NCBI RefSeq assembly: GCF_009795715.1
Contig: NZ_WTCR01000002.1
Location: 62,001-126,000 of the forward strand
Reading direction: 5' to 3'
DNA: 64,000 nt
DNA from: Labilibaculum euxinicum
GTDB taxonomy: Bacteria > Bacteroidota > Bacteroidia > Bacteroidales > Marinifilaceae
Numbering within the stretch: position 1 is the stretch's first letter; every line of letters starts with the position of its first letter. Below, piece after piece: positions 26,045-34,899 of this stretch. The position numbers and the translations under genes are program-made. The notes beneath the pieces are model-generated. The model was not told the DNA's origin, searched no databases, and saw only the letters and a list, made by a program, of their open reading frames with translations.

Positions 26045-28750
26045 ATGAAGATTTTTCTCAATCTCTCCTTTTTTATATTCTTGTTCCTTAGTTTTTCCGC
26101 TCCTGCTTTTTCGCAGGGATTTGCACATGTTAATGGAACAAGTATTGTTGATGGAAATGGAAACAATTTAATAATCAGAAGTATCGGAACCGGGAATTGG
26201 ATGATTCAGGAAGGTTACATGATGCAGTCTTCAGATGTAGCTAACACTCAGCATGAGTTCAGAAATAAATTAATTGAAACAGTAGGAGAGACCCGCACCA
26301 ACGAATTTTATGATGTTTGGCTTTCAAATCATTTTAGAAAAATTGATGTTGACTCGATGTCTGCATGGGGATTTAATTGTATACGTGTTGCAATGCATTA
26401 CAAATGGTTTACTCCTGCCATCGAAAACGAACCTGTACAAGGCGAAATAACATGGACAAACAAAGGCTTCGACATGATAGATGATTTGCTTTCGTGGTGT
26501 TCCGATAATCAGATGTATTTGATTCTTGATTTGCATGGAGCACCAGGAGGACAAGGGAAAGATGCTGCAATTTCTGACTACGATTCTTCGAAGCCATCCT
26601 TATGGGAAAGTGAATTGAACAAAGACAAAACAGTTGCACTCTGGAAAAAAATTGCTGAAAGATATAGTAATGAGCCATGGATTGGAGGTTATGATCTAAT
26701 TAATGAGATCAATTGGACATTTCCCGAGGGCAACAATTCGAAAATTCGCGATTTGTATGGCAAAATTACCGATGCCATTCGTGAGGTGGATACCAATCAC
26801 ATTTTATTTATTGAAGGGAATTCGTTTGCTAATGATTTTTCTGGTTTGACTCCTGCCTGGGATGATAACATGGTTTACAGTTTTCATAAATATTGGACAT
26901 ATAATGATGTAAATGCACTAAAATGGATAACAGATTTTAGAGAAGAGCAAAATCGTCCGGTTTGGTTGGGTGAAACAGGAGAAAACTCGAATACATGGTT
27001 CACAAATTTGGCGGCATTAGCAGAAAGCAACAATGTGGGATGGTCATGGTGGCCGGTGAAAAAATCAGGCATTAATAACATACTAAAGGTTGAAACGAAT
27101 GCTGATTATTTACAAATGATTGAGATGTGGAAAGGCAATGGTACAATGACTTCGGATGAAGCATTTAGTGCGGTTATGACCTTTGCCAACAATCACAAAT
27201 TTGAAAATTGTACGATTCAGTACGATGTAATTGATGCCCTTATTCGTCAGCCTCACACAACAGAAACAAAACCATTTAAAACACATACTACAAGTCAGAA
27301 AATATTTGCCGTCGATTATGATCTGGGCAGAAACAACTATGCTTACTTCGATACAGACACTGCAAATTATCATCTAAATACCGGTGAATATAAGGCATGG
27401 AATCAGGGTTGGGAATACCGCAATGACGGTGTGGATATTGAGAAGTGTAATGATACGGAAACCAATGGTTACAATGTTGGTTTTGTGAAAAGCGGTGAGT
27501 GGTTACAGTATACCGTTAATTCGGAAGCTAATGCGGCCTATAAATTAGAAATCAGAACAGCTGGTACCGGGAAAGCCTCTATGCATATTGAGGCAAACGG
27601 TCAGATAGTTTCCGAAACGTTTGAACTTCCTTCTACAGGCAGTTGGACCAGCTATATAACCAGCACAATAAATAACATTATTCTGCCAAAAGGCATGGTT
27701 AAAATTAAACTTGTGTTTGATGGCGGTGAGCTGAATGTAAACCGCTTTTCATTGATTGAACCAGTCGAAATAAGCGCTGTTCCTTTTAAGCTGTTAAAAG
27801 CCGGTTCTGCAAAAATTGATAATGAAATATTTCTTGATGTAAATCGGCCAATTACATCGGTTGAAAACGATATTAATATCAATGAATTTGAATTAACGGT
27901 TGATGGAGAATCAGTTCCCATTTCAGATTTTATTTTGGATCCGAATAACAGCCGAAAGATGATTCTAATGACTGAGAAGGATTTGTTTTATAATCATGAA
28001 ATCAAACTTTCCTATACAGGAAACAGTGTAGAATCAGGTTCTAAAGAACTGGAGTCTTTTGCAAATGTAATTGTCGAAAATAATTTCAACAGGCATTTTG
28101 AAATACCTGGAAAAATTGAAGCGGAAAATTTCATGATCAATAGTGGCTTTGAGTTGGAAGATTGTACCGACACAGGAAAAGGGAGAAACACTTCCTATGC
28201 TTCGGATGGTGATTATTTGGAATATCTGCTGTATGTGCCGGCAGCGGGAACTTTCACTATGAATTTCAGGTTTGCTACAGCAAAAAATGCAAAAATTCTT
28301 GTTTTGAACTCAGTGAACGGAGAAATGGTTTCCAATGAATCTGTTTTTTTTGGAAGTACCAATGGATGGCAATCCTGGCAAACAAAATCCATAACAATAG
28401 ATCTCCCGAAAGGCAAAACAGTTTTACGCTTATTGTCTGAATCAGGAGAACACAATCTGAATTGGATTTCTTTTGATGACGGCACTGTTACAGGAATTGA
28501 GAATCCAATTCATGAGTCGAAATTTGAAGTATTTCCCAATCCGACGTCCGATATTTTAAACCTCAGTTTTGAATCCTCTTCCAGCAGGCAAATTAGTCTT
28601 TTTACGATGGGCGGAACGCAGTTGTTTTCTCAGTTGAGTTCCGAAAAAAGTCATTCCATTAATGTAAATGAATATGCAACAGGTATATACCTGCTTACAG
28701 TTTCAGGTGAAGACATAAACAAAACCGTGAAGGTTCTGATTGTTAAATAA
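26045..28750 (+). CDS. Multidomain GH5 beta-glucanase with two CBM6-like modules and T9SS sorting domain
   Basis: I choose the ATG at 26045 because it gives a signal peptide (MKIFLNLSFFIFLFLSFSAP); ATGs at 25967 and 25997 add a charged leader and the frame overlaps GH30 further upstream. Residues about 20-390 are GH5 (IRSIGTGNWMIQEGYM, LDLHGAPGGQGKD, acid/base E221 in LINEINW, nucleophile E310 in LGETGEN). Residues about 430-575 are a CBM6-like module (YNVGFVKSGEWLQYTVN), followed by an Ig-like domain, then a second CBM6-like module (KIEAENFMINSGFELEDC) near 690-830. The last 75 residues (FEVFPNPTSDILNLSFE, then GIYLLTVSG) are a type A T9SS sorting domain, so the enzyme should be secreted or attached outside. 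It is about twice the size of its relative at 16700. Confidence 0.88.
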   Translation: MKIFLNLSFFIFLFLSFSAPAFSQGFAHVNGTSIVDGNGNNLIIRSIGTGNWMIQEGYMMQSSDVANTQHEFRNKLIETVGETRTNEFYDVWLSNHFRKIDVDSMSAWGFNCIRVAMHYKWFTPAIENEPVQGEITWTNKGFDMIDDLLSWCSDNQMYLILDLHGAPGGQGKDAAISDYDSSKPSLWESELNKDKTVALWKKIAERYSNEPWIGGYDLINEINWTFPEGNNSKIRDLYGKITDAIREVDTNHILFIEGNSFANDFSGLTPAWDDNMVYSFHKYWTYNDVNALKWITDFREEQNRPVWLGETGENSNTWFTNLAALAESNNVGWSWWPVKKSGINNILKVETNADYLQMIEMWKGNGTMTSDEAFSAVMTFANNHKFENCTIQYDVIDALIRQPHTTETKPFKTHTTSQKIFAVDYDLGRNNYAYFDTDTANYHLNTGEYKAWNQGWEYRNDGVDIEKCNDTETNGYNVGFVKSGEWLQYTVNSEANAAYKLEIRTAGTGKASMHIEANGQIVSETFELPSTGSWTSYITSTINNIILPKGMVKIKLVFDGGELNVNRFSLIEPVEISAVPFKLLKAGSAKIDNEIFLDVNRPITSVENDININEFELTVDGESVPISDFILDPNNSRKMILMTEKDLFYNHEIKLSYTGNSVESGSKELESFANVIVENNFNRHFEIPGKIEAENFMINSGFELEDCTDTGKGRNTSYASDGDYLEYLLYVPAAGTFTMNFRFATAKNAKILVLNSVNGEMVSNESVFFGSTNGWQSWQTKSITIDLPKGKTVLRLLSESGEHNLNWISFDDGTVTGIENPIHESKFEVFPNPTSDILNLSFESSSSRQISLFTMGGTQLFSQLSSEKSHSINVNEYATGIYLLTVSGEDINKTVKVLIVK

Positions 28751-28781
28751 GTGTTTTGCTTCAATAGTAATACAGATTTCA

Positions 28782-28842
28782 ATGGCAATTCCTCACCAAA
28801 TATCTCAGGGAAAAAAGTCAAACTTAATTTCGGAATTGCCAT
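28782..28842 (+). repeat. 11-bp perfect inverted repeat in the 28751-29023 gap
   Basis: ATGGCAATTCC (28782-28792) and GGAATTGCCAT (28832-28842) are exact complements, and both are followed by TCACCAAA. The 273-base gap between the T9SS GH5 and SusC otherwise holds short open frames with no recognisable product. It may be a hairpin or a protein-binding site; function unknown. Confidence 0.45.
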
Positions 28843-29023
28843 CACCAAAAAGGCACAAGAGGGAAGCTGCTCTCTTACTGTTATTGTTTCTTACAAAGCT
28901 GGGAATCAGCAGGAAAAACATATTGGGTTTGCAATTACCCGAATATAATTACGGTGGATCCGGAAGCTAACAGACAGATCCATTTATTGAAAATAATTAA
29001 CTAATCATCTTAACTAATTATCT

Positions 29024-32000
29024 ATGAAAAAAACAGTCTTGTTTTTAGTTTTGGCATTATTTTGCTTGCAATCCTTTGCACAAAAGCATGTCGTAACAGG
29101 TATAGTGGCCTCAGCAGAGGATGGTATACCATTGCCGTTTGCCTCGGTAGTGATTAAAGGTACTACAATCGGTACTACTACCGATATGGATGGAAAATAT
29201 CAGATTGAGATCTCAAATGATGGGATACTGGTATTTTCGCTGATTGGTTTTAGCTCACAGGAAATTGTGGTGGGAAACAATTCAGAAATGAATGTGGTTT
29301 TAAATGTGGAAACAACAGGACTTGACGAAGTTATTGTTGTTGGTTACGGAGTGCAGAAAAAGAGTGTTTTAACTGCTTCAATTGCGAAAGTTTCAGCAGA
29401 TGATTTAGAAAGTATTGCACCTGTTCGCATCGATAATGCTCTGAAAGGATTGGCCTCAGGAGTAACCGTTACATCATCTTCCGGACAGCCGGGAGCTTCT
29501 TCGCAAGTACGAATTCGTGGTATTGGTACGATTAATAATAGTGATCCATTATATATTGTTGATGGTATGCCAATTGATGGAGGAATAGATTATTTAAATC
29601 CAAGTGACATTCAGTCTATTGAAGTTCTAAAGGATGCTGCATCAGGAGCAGTATATGGTGCCCGTGCTGCTAATGGAGTTATTCTGATAACTACAAAAAG
29701 TGGAGATAAAGGCAAATTATCTGTAAAATATGATTTCTCGCGAGGTTGGCAAAGCAAATGGAATAAAAGGGATGTATTAAATGCCCAACAATATGCTTTA
29801 CTGATAAATGAAGGTTTAGTTAATTCAGGGGAAACTGCAAGATATGATGATCCTTATGCATTGGGTAAGGGTACAGATTGGCAGGATATGGTTTTTTATG
29901 ACAATGCCCCTGTTGAAAACCATCAATTGAGTGTTAGCGGCGGATCCGATAAAGTTCTATATTATTTCTCTGCAGGTTATTATAAGCAGGATGGAATCGT
30001 TGGTGGAAATTTTGACCGTTCTAATTATGAGAGAATCTCATTAAGGTCAAATACAACATACCATCTTTTGGATAATATGAACCGTAATTTTTTAAATAAA
30101 TTAACAGTAGGAATTAATGTTGCCTATTCAAGAATAAACTCTAAAGGTATTGGAACAAACTCCGAGTATGGTTCAGCACTTGGAGGTGCAATTTCATTCT
30201 CACCATTGTTAGGTTTGTATGAAGAGGATCAGGCAGCGGCTGCAGCCCTTCACCCAACGGCGGTTCGTGACCCAAAGAATGGGTTAATTTATACAATCGC
30301 TGGTGATGACTATAACGAAATCACTAATCCGGTCGCTCAGCTGGCTTTACCGGGAGAAGAGAATAACTCGGACAAGTTAGTGTCGTCATTTTGGGGCGAA
30401 TTAACGATCTGGGACAATTTAAAGATTAGATCTTCATTTGGAACTGATCTTGCATTTTGGGGTAATGATGGTTGGACACCTGAATATTATTTAGGTAAAT
30501 CTGCTTATTCTGATTATTCAAAAGTTTGGTCGAGTATGAATCGCGGATTTACCTGGCAGGTAGAAAATATCTTATCATACGAAAAGAGTATTGCCGACAA
30601 GCATAATTTTAACGTAATGTTAGGGCAATCAGCTAAAAAAGTAACAGGTCGTGGTTTAGGCGGAAGTAATAAATTTATGGTTGAAGAAAATGGAGACAAA
30701 GCCAATATTGATTTTACTACCGGAACAGCTGCAAATGGAGACCAGACAGTTGGAGGAGGAGCTTGGAGCCCACATACTTTAGCGTCAATGTTTGCCCGGT
30801 TAAGCTATAACTTTTCAGAGAGATATATGTTTCAGGCCACTATTCGTAGAGATGGTTCTTCTAATTTTGGTCCGGGAAAAAAATATGGTGTGTTCTCCTC
30901 AATTTCACTGGGATGGAATATTACAAATGAGGCATTCATGGAATCACGTCCAGAGTGGTTAACTTCTTCTAAACTGAGAGCTTCATGGGGTAAAAACGGG
31001 AATGAAAATATCGGGGCTTTTGGTTATACCGCCCTTACTTCAACAGGTAATAATTATGCTTTTGGACCAGGGAATGGAACATTAGTAAATGGAACAAAAG
31101 CATCTGGGCTGGCTAATACTTCATTAGCATGGGAAGAATCGGAACAAACCGACATAGGACTTGATTTCGGATTCTTAAATAGTGCATTGACATTTACAGT
31201 TGATTACTATGAGAAGAAAACCAATGGAATGTTGATGACGATGTCGATTCCTTCTTATGTGGGAGAATCAAAACCAACTGGTAATGTTGGAGATATGAAA
31301 AACTGGGGTATTGAATTTGATTTAGGCTATAGATTCAAGCTTGGAGATTTCAACTTTAGCATTAGAGGAAACGCTTCTTATCTTGAAAACGAATTGGTTA
31401 ATCTGGGAAATGCAGATGGTTTTGCTAATTACGATAGCTATGCTAATGTAGGAACTATTTCGAGAGCCCAAAATGGGTTGCCATTCCCCTATTTTTATGG
31501 ATATAAAACAGATGGTATTTTCCAAAATTATGCAGAAATTAATTCACATGTGAATAATGAAGGTGGCTTAATCCAGGCGAATGCAGTTCCTGGAGATGTA
31601 AGGTTTGTGGATTTGAATGGAGATGGCTCTATTGGAGATGATGACCGTACAATGATTGGAAAGGGTATGCCTGACTGGACATACGGTATAAACTTTGGAA
31701 TTGATTTTAAAGGCTTTGATTTTAGCATGATGCTGCAGGGAACTGTTGGTAACGATATTTATGATGCTACCCGACGTACAGACTTGCGTTATATTAATTT
31801 GCCTGCCTATATGTTAGATCGTTGGATAGGAGAAGGAACTTCCAATACAATTCCTCGCTTTTCATTTTCAGACAATAACGGCAACTGGTTATCATCTGAC
31901 CTCTATGTTAAAGATGGCGATTATATGCGCATAAAAAATGTAACATTAGGTTACACTCTACCCAAAAATATTGTCAATAAGGCATTTGTAAATAGTTTGC

Positions 32001-32152
32001 GCTTTTATGTTGCAGCAGAGAATCTTTTCACTTTCACAAAATACGACGGTTTTGATCCTGAAATTTCTTCAGGAGGTACTTCTCTTGGTATTGATCGCGG
32101 AATATATCCTCAGGCAAGAACATATACAGTTGGTTTAAACCTGTCTTTTTAA
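29024..32152 (+). CDS. SusC-like TonB-dependent outer membrane receptor (full length)
   Basis: A 1042-residue protein: signal peptide (LVLALFCLQSFAQ), carboxypeptidase-regulatory-like N-terminal domain (VVTGIVASAEDGIPLPFASV, about 22-105), TonB-box region LDEVIVVGYG, plug domain (about 115-225, VRIRGIGTINNSDPLYIVDG and YGARAANGVILITTK), then a 22-strand barrel ending in VGLNLSF. It imports oligosaccharides with the SusD encoded 20 bases downstream. It shares a stretch of about 33 identical nucleotides (YGYKTDGIFQN region) with the SusC at the left edge, but overall the two are clearly different paralogues. The substrate is inferred as beta-glucan. Confidence 0.96.
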   Translation: MKKTVLFLVLALFCLQSFAQKHVVTGIVASAEDGIPLPFASVVIKGTTIGTTTDMDGKYQIEISNDGILVFSLIGFSSQEIVVGNNSEMNVVLNVETTGLDEVIVVGYGVQKKSVLTASIAKVSADDLESIAPVRIDNALKGLASGVTVTSSSGQPGASSQVRIRGIGTINNSDPLYIVDGMPIDGGIDYLNPSDIQSIEVLKDAASGAVYGARAANGVILITTKSGDKGKLSVKYDFSRGWQSKWNKRDVLNAQQYALLINEGLVNSGETARYDDPYALGKGTDWQDMVFYDNAPVENHQLSVSGGSDKVLYYFSAGYYKQDGIVGGNFDRSNYERISLRSNTTYHLLDNMNRNFLNKLTVGINVAYSRINSKGIGTNSEYGSALGGAISFSPLLGLYEEDQAAAAALHPTAVRDPKNGLIYTIAGDDYNEITNPVAQLALPGEENNSDKLVSSFWGELTIWDNLKIRSSFGTDLAFWGNDGWTPEYYLGKSAYSDYSKVWSSMNRGFTWQVENILSYEKSIADKHNFNVMLGQSAKKVTGRGLGGSNKFMVEENGDKANIDFTTGTAANGDQTVGGGAWSPHTLASMFARLSYNFSERYMFQATIRRDGSSNFGPGKKYGVFSSISLGWNITNEAFMESRPEWLTSSKLRASWGKNGNENIGAFGYTALTSTGNNYAFGPGNGTLVNGTKASGLANTSLAWEESEQTDIGLDFGFLNSALTFTVDYYEKKTNGMLMTMSIPSYVGESKPTGNVGDMKNWGIEFDLGYRFKLGDFNFSIRGNASYLENELVNLGNADGFANYDSYANVGTISRAQNGLPFPYFYGYKTDGIFQNYAEINSHVNNEGGLIQANAVPGDVRFVDLNGDGSIGDDDRTMIGKGMPDWTYGINFGIDFKGFDFSMMLQGTVGNDIYDATRRTDLRYINLPAYMLDRWIGEGTSNTIPRFSFSDNNGNWLSSDLYVKDGDYMRIKNVTLGYTLPKNIVNKAFVNSLRFYVAAENLFTFTKYDGFDPEISSGGTSLGIDRGIYPQARTYTVGLNLSF

Positions 32153-32171
32153 CGATTAAAAACTTAAAGTA

Positions 32172-33680
32172 ATGAAGAATAAATATATTTTAATTTGCAG
32201 CTTATTTTTTATCCTTTTGGGTTCTTGTAAAGAGGAGTTCCTTGAAGTAGATTCGGCAAGCAGCGTATTGATAGATGATTATTATACAACAGAGGATCGT
32301 ATATTTGAAGCACTTGTTGCTGCTTATGATCCATTATCCTGGACAGATTATGCCTGGGGACAATATACTCAACTTAACTTAGTGTCAGATGTAATGTCAG
32401 ATGATGTGTATGTTGGAGGAAATGACCAGGGTGATTTGCCTTTTCTGCATAAGATGTTCAATTACGAAGCGACACCGGAAATTGTTTGCAGCGATTTATG
32501 GACCACTTTTTATTCAGGAGTAAAGCGTGCTAACGCTGTTTTGGAATATATGGATAATGTACAGGATATTTCCGAATCAAACAAAGCACTTTACATTGCT
32601 GAAGCTAAAGCATTAAGGGCTTACTATTATATGTGGTTATGGAAACTTTGGGGTAATATTCCATATTATGAAACTAATCTCGATTTTCCATATATAGCAG
32701 CTCAGTTAACTGCCGATGAAGTTTATGAAGGTATAATCACAACATTAGAAGATGTGATTGCCAATGGTGGATTATCAATAAAAACTACTTCTGAAAATAC
32801 AGGACGAGTGTCCTTGGCCATGACTTATATGGTATATACTGAAGTGGTGATGTATCAGAATGATGAAAGCCGCTATTCAACAGCATTGGCTTACATGAAT
32901 GAAATTATTGCAAGTCACCAATATATCTTGAATGATGATTTTGCAGGAATTTGGGAAGAAAGTGGAGAATGGACTAAGGAATCTATATTTGAAGTGAACT
33001 ATTTTAGTGTTAATGGAGGAAAAGATTGGGGGAGTGCCATCGGTGATGGGGGTACTGTTTATCCTAAATTGATTGGTATTAATAGTTTATCAGGAAGTGA
33101 TGATTTTGATGGAGGTTGGGGATTTGAACCTGTCCGTCAGGAAGCATATGATTTGTATGAGGATAATGACCAACGTAAAAATGGTGGAATTTTAAATTTT
33201 GCAACTTATGCAGCTCAATCTGGAGCTACTTACGAAGGACGTTATCAGGACACAGGAAACTTTTTGAAAAAATACCTTCCAAGAGCTAACGGAAATGCCG
33301 GTTATGCAGGTTCTGCGGATATGAATTACAACAATAACCTTAGGGTTTACCGATATGCTGAAACACTACTTAACGCCGCTGAATTATTAGCACGTGGAGT
33401 ATCAGGAACAGGAAGTGCTCAAACTTATTTAGATGAAGTTCGGGATAGGGCAGGTGTAGGTAGCATTACTGCTACTGTTGATAATATCATTAAGGAACGT
33501 CATCTTGAGTTTGTGGGTGAAGGTAAGCGCTATTGGGATTTGGTTCGTACCGGAATGGCAGCAACAGTACTTGCTCCAAACGAATACAGAAAAAACACTT
33601 GGACAGAGAATAAAAAACATCTGCCTATTCCGCAGGCCGAGATGGATTCAGATAGCGGTTTAACTCAAAATCCTTATTAA
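32172..33680 (+). CDS. SusD-like surface glycan-binding lipoprotein
   Basis: A 502-residue lipoprotein (SLFFILLGSC). SusD features: WTTFYSGVKRANAVLEYMD, AEAKALRAYYYMWLWKLWGNIPYY, RVYRYAETLLNAAELLARG, ERHLEFVGEGKRYWDLVRTG, HLPIPQAEMD. It pairs with the SusC just upstream and would cap the receptor at the cell surface. It is followed by repeat copy R3 and then a surface glycan-binding lipoprotein, the same order as at the left edge (SusC, SusD, repeat, SGBP). Confidence 0.95.
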   Translation: MKNKYILICSLFFILLGSCKEEFLEVDSASSVLIDDYYTTEDRIFEALVAAYDPLSWTDYAWGQYTQLNLVSDVMSDDVYVGGNDQGDLPFLHKMFNYEATPEIVCSDLWTTFYSGVKRANAVLEYMDNVQDISESNKALYIAEAKALRAYYYMWLWKLWGNIPYYETNLDFPYIAAQLTADEVYEGIITTLEDVIANGGLSIKTTSENTGRVSLAMTYMVYTEVVMYQNDESRYSTALAYMNEIIASHQYILNDDFAGIWEESGEWTKESIFEVNYFSVNGGKDWGSAIGDGGTVYPKLIGINSLSGSDDFDGGWGFEPVRQEAYDLYEDNDQRKNGGILNFATYAAQSGATYEGRYQDTGNFLKKYLPRANGNAGYAGSADMNYNNNLRVYRYAETLLNAAELLARGVSGTGSAQTYLDEVRDRAGVGSITATVDNIIKERHLEFVGEGKRYWDLVRTGMAATVLAPNEYRKNTWTENKKHLPIPQAEMDSDSGLTQNPY

Positions 33681-33698
33681 AAAACAAAATATAATCAT

Positions 33699-33787
33699 AT
33701 GAAACGACCCCTATAAAAAGTCTTACACACAGGAGGATGAGTGTAATCTGGGAGTTCCATATGGCAAGCACACAAAAATATAATCAT
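33699..33787 (+). repeat. Dispersed start-codon-abutting repeat, copy R3
   Basis: An 89-base copy running from TATAATCATATGAAACG (its ATG at 33699) to TATAATCAT at 33787, with the start codon of the next gene immediately after. The core GTTCCATATGGCAA is conserved. Copies R3 and R5 form a subfamily sharing GAGTGTAAT then TGGGAGTT. The ATG frame stops after five codons, which argues against coding. Confidence 0.85.
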
Positions 33788-34654
33788 ATGAAACGTATTG
33801 AAATAATATATATAGGATTATTCGTCTTGTTAACTTCTTTAGGAATGGTTTCCTGTACTCAGGATACTTACGACGATCAAGAACATGTAACAGAACAAAT
33901 GATAGATGTAAGATTTTCAGTGGATGAAATTTCTGCAAATAGATATCAAATTACGACCAATAGTAACAAATATGTTATTAGTAATTATTGGGATCTAGGA
34001 GATGGAACAGGTTTTTCTACTGGCGGTAATTCATTTGAATTGTTCTTACCAGATGCAGGAGAATATGAAATAAAGCATAAGGTAATTGTAGCAGGTGGAA
34101 TTTTAAGCAGCGAAGCATCAAGCGTGGTGAATGTTGAAACTTCAGATCCAATTTCTGGAAATTTAATCAGAGGAGGTAAGTTTACTTCTGAAGATGATAT
34201 AGCAGAATGGACAATTGGTGGCACGGGTGCAGGTAACGGCACCTGGAATTTTAATGACGGTAATGCTAACTTAACAACGCCCAGCTGGGGAGGTAATGGA
34301 ATTTACCAAGCCATCCAGGTAGAGGAAGGGCGTAGTTATCAAATCGATATGTATATCAGTTCTACTACAGGCTGTTCTGATACATGGTTCGAAGTGTATT
34401 GTGGTTATAGTGATCCGGAAACAGTATCCGGCGATTACAATGAAGGAGAAAAATTATTGAGCATAAATACATGGGATGGAAGTGGAACAACTCCATTTGC
34501 AGGGAAATTTACTAAGGTAGGAAGTTCAACCGAAACCAATGGGGTCTTTACCGCAGCAACTGCAGGAACAGTATATCTTGTTATAAGAGGTGGCGGTGGT
34601 GATATGAAGGAAGGAATTACTATTGATAATGTGGAAATTCGTTCAATTCAATAA
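33788..34654 (+). CDS. Surface glycan-binding lipoprotein, PKD plus CBM-like domain
   Basis: An upstream ATG at 33737 is in frame but lies inside the repeat; the ATG at 33788 gives the proper lipoprotein signal MKRIEIIYIGLFVLLTSL...VSC. The 288-residue product has a PKD-like domain (SNYWDLGDGTGFS, about 60-110). It then has a jelly-roll-like domain of about 150 residues (NLIRGGKFTSEDDIAEWTI, EGRSYQIDMYIS, ITIDNVEIRSI) reminiscent of CBM4/9 binding modules. It is the likely SGBP of the second SusCD pair. A strong terminator follows at 34736. Confidence 0.85.
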   Translation: MKRIEIIYIGLFVLLTSLGMVSCTQDTYDDQEHVTEQMIDVRFSVDEISANRYQITTNSNKYVISNYWDLGDGTGFSTGGNSFELFLPDAGEYEIKHKVIVAGGILSSEASSVVNVETSDPISGNLIRGGKFTSEDDIAEWTIGGTGAGNGTWNFNDGNANLTTPSWGGNGIYQAIQVEEGRSYQIDMYISSTTGCSDTWFEVYCGYSDPETVSGDYNEGEKLLSINTWDGSGTTPFAGKFTKVGSSTETNGVFTAATAGTVYLVIRGGGGDMKEGITIDNVEIRSIQ

Positions 34655-34735
34655 CACCTCTGTCAGGTTTGGGCTATATACTCATGGATTTAAATCTGGA
34701 AGAGTTCATGATTATAATAAATTAGAATAGTTTAT

Positions 34736-34787
34736 GGGGCGTTGCATTCGGAAGGCATTGGAATTCTTTGTGCAGCGCCCCTTTTTT
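34736..34787 (+). terminator. Rho-independent terminator after the second SusCD operon
   Basis: Stem GGGGCGTTGCA (34736-34746) pairs with TGCAGCGCCCC (34771-34781, one G.U), followed by six T. The core CGTTGCATTyGG...TTGTGCA is shared with the terminator at 6063. Confidence 0.88.
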
Positions 34788-34899
34788 AAGTTTGCCGTTG
34801 AAGGGACTGAGAAAGAAACTCTGGGCTAAACTAATTCAATTTTCACACAGGTGAAAGTTGATTCCGTTTGGGTTTTCAAGAACGATTAAAAATGAAAAA

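Noticed and set aside
28751-28948. 65-codon frame between the T9SS GH5 and SusC, starting at GTG
   Set aside because: No recognisable domain or initiation signal; an inverted repeat explains part of the sequence. A gene relic cannot be excluded.
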